Part shown: positions 7,225-13,790 of the stretch, piece after piece
How positions within the stretch are numbered: position 1 is the first letter of the stretch
Layout: each line of letters starts with the position of its first letter
From: RGIG3009 sp045590415
Lineage (GTDB): Bacteria; Bacillota; Clostridia; Oscillospirales; Acutalibacteraceae
Direction of reading: 5' to 3'
Length of the DNA stretch: 14,615 nt
Assembly (NCBI GenBank): GCA_045590415.1
Contig: JAZNRA010000059.1
Coordinates: 1-14,615, forward strand
The notes under the pieces: generated by a model
Databases searched by the model: none
Seen by the model: the letters and a program-made list of their open reading frames with translations, nothing else
What the model was told of the DNA's origin: nothing
Position numbers and translations under genes: made by a program

Positions 7225-8841
7225 ATGAAAAAATCAACACGTTGGTTGAGCTTTATCGCCGTCGTTAGCGTCCTTTGTGTCTGTCTGTTCGTCGGCTGTG
7301 GCTCCGAGCCCCCCACTGCTGACAGCACCACCACCGCTTCGGGCGAGGTGACCACCACCGACGGCGGCACGACGACTACTTCCGCCAAACCGACGGCTTC
7401 CAAAAAAAGCAGCACCTCTGCCACCAAAAAACCGACGAAAAGCGGAACCAACTCCTCTAACGCGGATAATACCCCTGCACCGATCGCGTCGGTATCCGGC
7501 ATTCAGGTCGATGGTACCGCCCTCAGCGGTTTTAGCAGCAGCAAGTCGGACTACATTCACTATCTCCCCGCCGGCACAACCGCGGTTCCCAAGATAACCG
7601 CCACCAAAACCGGCGGCACGGGAGAGATTTCCGTCACGCAGGCAACGAGTGTCAACGGCAAGGCAACAGTGTCACTGAACGACGCTACCTACACGGTTCA
7701 ATTCGTGATAAAACGTACCGAAGCGGATATATTGAACAACACCTATTACCAATTAAAAAAGGCAAACAAACTCAACGTCGCCTACCTGGGCGGCTCCGTT
7801 ACCGATGGTTACAGCGGTGATCCTTCCTGCACGAGAAACGACTCCTGGCGCGTTCAGACCACCGATTGGTTCATATCGCAGTTCCCCTCCGCAACCATCA
7901 AGGAAACGAACGCAGGTATCGGCGGCACCGGCTCCATGTACGGTGCATACCGCGTAATTCAGGACCTGAAACTGCAAAGCGCGTCCGAAAAACCGGATCT
8001 CGTCTTCGTTGAATTTGCTGTAAACGACGAATACGATAAGTACGTCAACAAAACCCCCGACGTGTATATGGAATCCATCGTCACCACGATCTATCAATAC
8101 GCACCGCAAGCGGATATCGTGATGGTATTCATCACCAACAACAGCACGAAAGCTACCGAGTTCCCCGCTAAAGCAGCGCACAAAAAGATCGCGGACATCT
8201 ACCAGATCCCGTATATCGACGTCGGTGCCCGCCTCTGGAAAGAGATGGTCGCGGAAAACGGCGGCACAGCCCCGTCCTCCGACTCTGACGTATATAAAAA
8301 ATATCTCAGCGATTCCGTTCACCCCGCAAAAGCCGGCTACCAAAAATACGCTGATTACGTAAAAGAATACCTGAACGATGTATTTTCTAAAAAGACGGCC
8401 GTCCCCGCATCTCTCAAAAACGCACAGATGCCGAGCACGGCAGTCACGAATATTCCCGTATCACCGTATATCGATAACCTGCAAGGCATGACTCTCCCGT
8501 CCGGAATGACGGTCAGTGCCGACGGCTACCTCGTAACAAAACAAAGCGGCACCTTTACCATTAAATTCACCGGCACGGAACTGTACGCCTGGGTTTACGG
8601 TCAAGGTTCCACGGAAGACCAAGTGGGCTTTATCAGAGTTACCGTAGACGACGGCAAGCTCCCAAAGATCATTCCTACCGGCAACAACCATAAAATCTTG
8701 CCGATCGCAACCGGCTTATCGAATGGGGAACACACGGTCAAGATTCAAGTCGGACAAACGTCTACCGGCACGATCAATTTAGACCTCCGTTACTTCCTCA
8801 TTTCCGGCGACTCGCAGATGCGCGGCATCACGCTGGTATAA
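7225..8841 (+). CDS. SGNH/GDSL-family esterase, cell-surface lipoprotein with cadherin-like domain
   Basis: The protein is 538 residues. A basic N terminus and hydrophobic stretch lead to LFVGC with Cys25 as the likely lipidated residue; Phe at -3 makes it an imperfect lipobox. A Ser/Thr/Lys-rich linker (about 31-82) would reach across the wall. A cadherin-like beta domain (about 88-163) precedes the SGNH hydrolase domain: GGSVT with nucleophile S191, GGTGSMYG (oxyanion Gly), VND with N268, and DSVH with D363 and H366. A C-terminal beta-rich domain (about 420-538) may bind carbohydrate. Such enzymes remove acyl groups from glycans or other esters; the substrate is unknown. AAGGAG (7212-7217) lies seven bases before the ATG. 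A palindromic repeat lies before it and a hairpin after it, suggesting a single-gene unit or read-through from the dehydrogenases. The SGNH domain, C-terminal domain and last residues are closely related to the protein at 12587-13756. Confidence 0.87.
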   Translation: MKKSTRWLSFIAVVSVLCVCLFVGCGSEPPTADSTTTASGEVTTTDGGTTTTSAKPTASKKSSTSATKKPTKSGTNSSNADNTPAPIASVSGIQVDGTALSGFSSSKSDYIHYLPAGTTAVPKITATKTGGTGEISVTQATSVNGKATVSLNDATYTVQFVIKRTEADILNNTYYQLKKANKLNVAYLGGSVTDGYSGDPSCTRNDSWRVQTTDWFISQFPSATIKETNAGIGGTGSMYGAYRVIQDLKLQSASEKPDLVFVEFAVNDEYDKYVNKTPDVYMESIVTTIYQYAPQADIVMVFITNNSTKATEFPAKAAHKKIADIYQIPYIDVGARLWKEMVAENGGTAPSSDSDVYKKYLSDSVHPAKAGYQKYADYVKEYLNDVFSKKTAVPASLKNAQMPSTAVTNIPVSPYIDNLQGMTLPSGMTVSADGYLVTKQSGTFTIKFTGTELYAWVYGQGSTEDQVGFIRVTVDDGKLPKIIPTGNNHKILPIATGLSNGEHTVKIQVGQTSTGTINLDLRYFLISGDSQMRGITLV

Positions 8842-8862
8842 TATAATAGGATTATAATAAGA

Positions 8863-8897
8863 AAGCCGCTCGGTATCATCACAGTACCGAGCGGCTT
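8863..8897 (+). terminator. Perfect 13-bp hairpin after the SGNH lipoprotein
   Basis: AAGCCGCTCGGTA (8863-8875) and TACCGAGCGGCTT (8885-8897) pair perfectly around a nine-base loop, 21 bases past the stop. No T tract follows on the + strand, while an A-rich run precedes it, so the canonical form would fit the opposite strand better. It is still the only terminator candidate here. Confidence 0.55.
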
Positions 8898-8917
8898 CCA
8901 CATCCCTCCGCGCCCGT

Positions 8918-8977
8918 TGCCTCCCTCTGATGAGGGAGGTGGCAAAACCGCAGGTTTTGACGGAGGGAGAGCCCCCC
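8918..8977. repeat. Palindromic intergenic repeat of gut Clostridia type
   Basis: CCTCCCTC (8920-8927) and GAGGGAGG (8932-8939) form a stem around TGAT, extended by TTGCC/GGCAA with one bulged T. A second hairpin, AAAACC-GCA-GGTTTT (8944-8958), follows, then GACGGAGGGAGAG. The order (CCCTCTGATGAGGGAGGTGGC, variable hairpin, GACGGAGGGAGAG) resembles a repeat that I recall as abundant in Faecalibacterium and relatives; that match is from memory. It lies in the 357-base gap 8842-9198. Confidence 0.6.
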
Positions 8978-9041
8978 AAAAAACCGAATCAACCCAAACC
9001 CAACACCGAAGGGCGGGAAATACCCCCCTCGAAAAAAATCA

Positions 9042-9073
9042 GACAACATATTACAACCAACTGACAACATATT
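9042..9073 (+). promoter_or_regulatory. Direct repeat upstream of promoter, 21-base period
   Basis: GACAACATATT occurs at 9042-9052 and again at 9063-9073. The 21-base step is two helical turns, so both copies face the same side of the DNA, and the second ends three bases before the -35 box at 9077. That is a typical place for an activator pair. The binding protein is unknown and is not encoded in this window. Confidence 0.5.
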
Positions 9074-9076
9074 TCG

Positions 9077-9105
9077 TTGCAAAATCCAAAAACGGGTGAT
9101 ATACT
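9077..9105 (+). promoter_or_regulatory. Sigma-A-type promoter for the GLUG/SGNH/epimerase operon
   Basis: TTGCAA (9077-9082) and TATACT (9100-9105) are separated by exactly 17 bases. Transcription would start near 9112 and leave a leader of about 87 bases before the ATG at 9199. The weak -35 box (TTGCAA, not TTGACA) fits a promoter helped by an activator at the direct repeat just upstream. Confidence 0.65.
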
Positions 9106-9125
9106 TAGAATGACCATACGTGTCA

Positions 9126-9158
9126 GTATATCCTTTTTCAAAAACCAACGGGATATAC
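9126..9158 (+). promoter_or_regulatory. Inverted repeat in the 5' leader
   Basis: GTATATCC (9126-9133) and GGATATAC (9151-9158) are perfect 8-base arms with a 17-base loop in the predicted leader. A smaller CGGG/CCCG hairpin (9149-9161) would compete with it. The same GATATAC core also overlaps the -10 box (9098-9104), so this could be a protein-binding element rather than an RNA fold. Confidence 0.35.
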
Positions 9159-9198
9159 CCGCGTTTTGAAGTACACAAATCATAGGAGGAGAAAGGTT

Positions 9199-12100
9199 AT
9201 GTCAAAACTATTTTCCAAACCCAAAGCTTTGCTCAGTGCCGTACTGGTGCTGTGCATGGTAGCAACAATGCTGCCTGCCGGTATTTTCACATCACTTGCC
9301 GGCACAAGCAACTCCGATTCTTTATCGGTGTGGAACGGTGTCACCATCGAACCGTTCCAGAACTATTACCAAAGAGACGAGGACGGAGAACTCATCCTGG
9401 ATGAGGAACAAAAACCGATCCCGCGTCCCGGAACAGATTTTACAAACCACAAAGAGCCAATTGAAATCGCAAACGCGAACCAACTTGCGTTCTTGTTGAT
9501 TTCGATGGAAGGTACACGCGGAACAAGAGACACAGCGACCAATCTGGTTCCGGTGACATTCACCTTCAACGGCCAACCGTATGAATACTCTCTTCCGGCT
9601 ACTGTTATAGGCCTTTTCGGCAGTATGACGGTGAAACTGACCACGGATATCGATATGAACAATATCGAGATCAAAACCACAAATGAAATCGGCGGCTATA
9701 TGGCCGGCACTTTTGATGGTCAGGGCCACACGGTGCATAACATCAACCGTGTCAGCACCACAACCGGTGCCGGTTTCTTCCGTCAGGTCGGCTACGGCGG
9801 TGTCAAAAACCTGACCGTTACCGGTACGGTGTCGGGCACACAACGAGTAGGCGGTATCGCCGGTAACGGTGCATCAGCCCCCACGTTTGACAACTGTGCA
9901 TTTATTGGCACGATCACCGCTTCTAATGGTACTGTCGGCGGTATTGTCGGTAGACATACTACCTTTGACAATGCACCTACGATGCGTTTGAAGAACTGCT
10001 ATACGGCAGGTTCCTTAATCAACAACAACAGCGCTGCCGATGTTGGCGGCTTGGTTGGCTACGGCGCGTATCTCGCTGTTTCCTCTGCTAACAAGGTTCC
10101 CTGCGGAAATGTGGAGATCACCAACTGCTACAGCGCAATGAACATCACCTGCAATACTACTCATTGCGGTGGTCTTACCGCTCGTACGGCCCAAATGGGC
10201 ATTATCAATTACACGGACAAGGACGGTAATCCTGCGTCCGCCGACATGGGTCTTTTTATCAATAACTGCCATTATTCCGGTACAATAAACAAAACCTCTC
10301 CGATTGCGAGTGCTACCGAAACCGTAACGAACACCTTTTATAAAAATGGCTCGCATACGGGCACAGCGTCGGGTGCGGTTGGTGCTACGAAATACGAGGC
10401 TTCGGAAATTGATGCGATCGTCGCTGCCTTGAACAGCGGTGTTGACGCACTGGAAGCGGCCGGCACAACCGGCTTAAACCGTTGGATGGCGGGCGCTGAT
10501 TACCCGATTTTCGTACAAGAAGAACCGGTGTTGGGCACCTTGACCGTCGGCGATGAGTTGATTGATCTGCAGGAATGGCCGACGTACTTCAACCAAATGA
10601 CCGAGTCGGATAGCATCACCGTAGCAGCAACGCTTCCGGAAGATGCACCTAACTTCACCAAACTCGCAATTTCCGCTGTTGATGGTGAGGGCAACGCGGT
10701 TGAGATCAGCGACGGCGCAGTCGCCTTGAAAGAGGGCCAGACCACCGTCATCTCCGTCAAGACCACCTACAAAGAACTCACCAAAACCTACACCGTAAAC
10801 ATTTACAAGAAACCCGTTGTTTGGGACGGCATGACGGTAGGACCTGACTTTGCCGGCGGTTCCGGTACCTCTGTCGACCCGTATCAGATCGCCAATGGCG
10901 CGCAGTTAGCGCTTATGGCACGGCAAGTGAATGAAGGCACCGACGCATCCGCTTATTTTGAATTGATTGCCGATATTGATATCAGCGGTCATCAATGGAC
11001 TCCGATTGGTAGCAGTAGCAACAAATTCAGCGGTTCGTTTAATGGTAAAGGTCATACCATCACCGGCATGACCATCAACGCTGAATCGAGCAATCAAGGT
11101 CTTTTTGGGTATATCAACGGAGCCACGATTGAAAAACTGAAAATCACGAATGCCACCATTAACGCCTATGCTTATATTGGTGGTGTTGCCGCGCGCAGTG
11201 AAGGAGCGACAAAACTGTCCGACTGTTCCTTCCAGGGCACGATAATTGCTGACGTCCAGAGCGGTGAAGACGCCGCTACGGGTGGTTTGATTGGTTGTAT
11301 TCCAAACGGCACTACTGAGATTACGAACTGCACCGTCGAAAGCGGTTCGTCTATCACGGTTTACCAAAATAATTCGACGACTTATGCCCCGTTTGGTGCC
11401 GGCGGTTTGGTTGGTGCTGCCACTTCAGGCGGGAGTCTCACCCTTACCATCAGCAATTCCTCGTCCGCGGCGAACGTCATCGGCGCCGAGTCCGCAACTG
11501 ACTCCTCCGTGAAGGGAAGCGGCTTCGGTGGTATTGTGGGCTACATTCGCCACAGTCAAGACAGCGGAAACATCAAACTGATCATGCAAAACTGCCACTC
11601 AAGCGGAACCATCTCAGCAGCTAATCGTGTAGGCGGCTTGATCGGCTTTATTCGCAACCCTGGTCAGCTTGAGGTGGATATTGACGATTGTTATTCCACA
11701 GCCACCACTTCGTATGGCTTTATTGGTGAACTCTACAACCAAAGCGGTACTTACGACAAATTCACTATCACCATTGATGATTCGTATTTTGCCGGTAGCG
11801 CAAGGCAGCCGATCATGGGCGGAGCGAGAAGTGCAAGCGACATATACGCTAATTTGACCGTGAATAACGTTTACTATCTCAAAGGCTCCTGCATAGCAAA
11901 CGACATCAAGGATGCTATTAACGTTGAAGGATCGATCGCCGTTTCCAACGTGGCAGAAAAGACCGTTGAGGAATTTGCCAACGGCAATGTCTCCGGCTTG
12001 CTCGGCGACGGTTGGGCAACCTCCTCCAAGGGTTATCCGATCCACAGCAAATTCGAAACGCCTGACAATGCGCTGGTCAAGATTGGTACTGCCATCCGCA

Positions 12101-12594
12101 CCTTCGCGCCCACGGGTATGCGCTTCTACTTCAAGATGGATACCGCTGCCCAGATCGCAGGGCTGAAAGAGTACGGCGTGGTACTGGCGAAAGCTTCGAA
12201 TGCTGAAAACGGACTGTTCCTCGGCGCTAACAAGACGGCGAAAGCCATCGCGTTCGACGGTAAGGAAACCGTACACGTTCGTGAAGACATTTCGGAAAAC
12301 AACACCACGTACGATTACTTCACTGCACTTCTCAATTTCTCCTCTGACAAAAACTTCAACACCCATTATATCGCGAGAGCTTATGCGCTGTACGAGGATG
12401 AGGATGGTCAGGAGATCATCGTTTACAGTGATGTGATCAACAGCGTTGACGGCGATGGCGAAGGCGGTAACGAGCCGCTTCCCAGCACGCTGTACAACGT
12501 TGCGCAGCTCGCGTATGCAGACCATGAGAGTGGAGCTGTTGAATACGATTATGCAGAGGTTGCCTATTTAAAGGCGATCTTAAAAATTGAGTAA
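9199..12594 (+). CDS. Large secreted GLUG-repeat protein with cadherin-like and C-terminal beta domain
   Basis: The protein is 1,131 residues. Residues 1-34 form a Sec signal peptide with likely cleavage after SLA (34). A first GLUG module (about 41-444) has VGGIAGN (bases 9847-9867), VGGIVGR (9934) and VGGLVGY (10042). A cadherin-like domain spans about 445-538. A second GLUG module (about 540-955) has motifs near 11281, 11401, 11521 and 11629. The last part (about 958-1131) resembles an unnamed domain that I recall at the end of many Oscillospiraceae secreted proteins: an IGTAIR start, ARAYALYEDEDGQE, and a helical AEVAYLKAIL end. No sortase motif, dockerin or catalytic motif is seen. AGGAGG (9184-9189) lies nine bases before the ATG; the in-frame TTG at 9166 is upstream of that site and is rejected. 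I infer a surface or secreted glycan-binding or adhesin role. Its 3' end overlaps the next gene by eight bases in another frame. Confidence 0.85.
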   Translation: MSKLFSKPKALLSAVLVLCMVATMLPAGIFTSLAGTSNSDSLSVWNGVTIEPFQNYYQRDEDGELILDEEQKPIPRPGTDFTNHKEPIEIANANQLAFLLISMEGTRGTRDTATNLVPVTFTFNGQPYEYSLPATVIGLFGSMTVKLTTDIDMNNIEIKTTNEIGGYMAGTFDGQGHTVHNINRVSTTTGAGFFRQVGYGGVKNLTVTGTVSGTQRVGGIAGNGASAPTFDNCAFIGTITASNGTVGGIVGRHTTFDNAPTMRLKNCYTAGSLINNNSAADVGGLVGYGAYLAVSSANKVPCGNVEITNCYSAMNITCNTTHCGGLTARTAQMGIINYTDKDGNPASADMGLFINNCHYSGTINKTSPIASATETVTNTFYKNGSHTGTASGAVGATKYEASEIDAIVAALNSGVDALEAAGTTGLNRWMAGADYPIFVQEEPVLGTLTVGDELIDLQEWPTYFNQMTESDSITVAATLPEDAPNFTKLAISAVDGEGNAVEISDGAVALKEGQTTVISVKTTYKELTKTYTVNIYKKPVVWDGMTVGPDFAGGSGTSVDPYQIANGAQLALMARQVNEGTDASAYFELIADIDISGHQWTPIGSSSNKFSGSFNGKGHTITGMTINAESSNQGLFGYINGATIEKLKITNATINAYAYIGGVAARSEGATKLSDCSFQGTIIADVQSGEDAATGGLIGCIPNGTTEITNCTVESGSSITVYQNNSTTYAPFGAGGLVGAATSGGSLTLTISNSSSAANVIGAESATDSSVKGSGFGGIVGYIRHSQDSGNIKLIMQNCHSSGTISAANRVGGLIGFIRNPGQLEVDIDDCYSTATTSYGFIGELYNQSGTYDKFTITIDDSYFAGSARQPIMGGARSASDIYANLTVNNVYYLKGSCIANDIKDAINVEGSIAVSNVAEKTVEEFANGNVSGLLGDGWATSSKGYPIHSKFETPDNALVKIGTAIRTFAPTGMRFYFKMDTAAQIAGLKEYGVVLAKASNAENGLFLGANKTAKAIAFDGKETVHVREDISENNTTYDYFTALLNFSSDKNFNTHYIARAYALYEDEDGQEIIVYSDVINSVDGDGEGGNEPLPSTLYNVAQLAYADHESGAVEYDYAEVAYLKAILKIE

Positions 12595-13756
12595 CACCTA
12601 TCTCAAATTACAGCAAAACGAAACACTCAACGTCGCGTACTTGGGTGGATCCGTGACAGATGGTCACGGATCCACCACGCGCGCAAACTCCTGGCGTTCT
12701 TTAACCAGCAAGTGGTTAGAGGAAACGTATGGTGTGGAAGTAAACGATGTCGACGGCAACAATGGTGTTAACGGCGCCATCGGCGGGACCGGCACCAAAT
12801 ACGGTGCCTACCGCGCGGTTCAGGATCTGAAGTTAACTTCGATCATTCCGGATCTGGTGTTTGTTGAATTTTCCGTCAACGATAAGTACGATGGTCTCAA
12901 CACTGCCGCGACAAGCGCCGAGGCGGGCCGGAACATGGAAACCATCATCAACACGATCTACGATTATGCTCCGCAAGCGGACATCGTAATGGTTTTCACC
13001 GGTGACTTTGACACCATGTCCGGTAACAAGGAGTATTATTCCAGAGCAGCGCACAAGGCGGTCGCGGATGCGTACAAAATTCCCACCGTCGACGTTGCCA
13101 CTCCCTTGTGGAATCTGATGTGTGAGGAAAAAGGTTCGGCACCGACCTCGTCGGAAGATGACAAGTGGCTGGAATACGTCACTGACATCGTCCACCCGAC
13201 GGATAAAGGTTATGCCGAGTATGCAAAGACCATCCAGGCATTCTTAAAGAAAACGTTTGATGCGAACTACTTCCTTCCGGAAGCGGCTGTCGATGCCTAC
13301 AAACCTGACACAACCCTCCATACCCTGCTCGTTAACCCGCGTGTGGATAACCTGTTAGGGGAGACCGCACCCGCCGGTATCACGATCGCTGCGACCAAGA
13401 ACGGTGAGTATGCCATTCCTGCCGGTGCATTTGCCTTTACACAATCCGGTGCTAAACTTACCTTCAAGTTTACCGGCACAGATCTGCAAATTTGGTTGAA
13501 GAACAACTCAACCGGTTCAGGACAAGAAGGCACTTTGAAAGTGACGATCGATGGTGAAGAGCAAGCGGAGACGATTTCGCTCAAAGCATCGAATCACGTG
13601 CTGCAAACCATTGCAAGTGGCCTTGACAACGCAGAGCACACAGTCACTTTGGAGTTGACCAGCACGTCAGACGTTTCCGGTGTCTACGTTTGCCGGTTCT
13701 TAATGGCAGGCGGCACCTCGCAGACCGAAGGCGTTACCTTGGTTTCGGCGAATTAA
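12587..13756 (+). CDS. SGNH/GDSL-family hydrolase without signal peptide, overlapping the GLUG gene
   Basis: The protein is 389 residues. It has the full SGNH set: GGSVT with S22, GGTGTKYG (about 67-74), VND with N98, and DIVH with D200 and H203. A C-terminal beta domain ends in a segment matching the lipoprotein at 7225-8841. It is in the +1 frame relative to the GLUG gene. A TAA at 12581-12583 closes its frame upstream, so the TTG at 12587 is the only usable common start; the next Met is about residue 117. The ribosome site is poor (AAAGG about 12 bases upstream), so it would depend on coupling to the GLUG gene. There is no signal peptide, although its nearest relative is a lipoprotein and its partner is secreted. 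Either it is a cytosolic esterase for imported esters, or it is the displaced C-terminal part of a GLUG-SGNH fusion. The esterase family assignment is firm; substrate and location are not. Confidence 0.8.
   Translation: MSNTYLKLQQNETLNVAYLGGSVTDGHGSTTRANSWRSLTSKWLEETYGVEVNDVDGNNGVNGAIGGTGTKYGAYRAVQDLKLTSIIPDLVFVEFSVNDKYDGLNTAATSAEAGRNMETIINTIYDYAPQADIVMVFTGDFDTMSGNKEYYSRAAHKAVADAYKIPTVDVATPLWNLMCEEKGSAPTSSEDDKWLEYVTDIVHPTDKGYAEYAKTIQAFLKKTFDANYFLPEAAVDAYKPDTTLHTLLVNPRVDNLLGETAPAGITIAATKNGEYAIPAGAFAFTQSGAKLTFKFTGTDLQIWLKNNSTGSGQEGTLKVTIDGEEQAETISLKASNHVLQTIASGLDNAEHTVTLELTSTSDVSGVYVCRFLMAGGTSQTEGVTLVSAN
12644..12676. repeat. Perfect 14-bp inverted repeat inside the SGNH active-site codons
   Basis: GGTGGATCCGTGAC (12644-12657) and GTCACGGATCCACC (12663-12676) are exact reverse complements around AGATG. 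The left arm encodes GGSVT, including the nucleophile Ser codon (12650-12652). The right arm encodes residues just after it, where the lipoprotein paralogue has a different, longer sequence. In RNA it would be a very stable hairpin beginning 57 bases after the TTG start. Confidence 0.9.
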
Positions 13757-13790
13757 CTCTTAATTGCGTGTACAAAGGGGGACCTTTTAA

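Noticed and set aside
9042..9073. Start of a CRISPR-like array
   Set aside because: There are only two 11-base copies with a 10-base gap, and no further units or cas genes; promoter-proximal regulatory repeats fit better.
11614..12525. Long open frame on the minus strand (303 codons)
   Set aside because: It lies wholly inside the secreted GLUG gene, with no ribosome site and no recognisable motif; GLUG coding on the + strand is continuous.
12578..12594. Canonical programmed -1 frameshift between GLUG and SGNH genes
   Set aside because: The SGNH frame is +1 (or -2) relative to the GLUG frame, so an X XXY YYZ -1 slip cannot join them, and five A residues are short for efficient polymerase slippage.
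12644..12676. Palindrome as a frameshift-stimulating hairpin or a BamHI cloning scar
   Set aside because: It lies about 58 bases past the A run, too far to stimulate slippage there. The two GGATCC sites fall within intact, family-consistent coding sequence, so a cloning artefact is unlikely.
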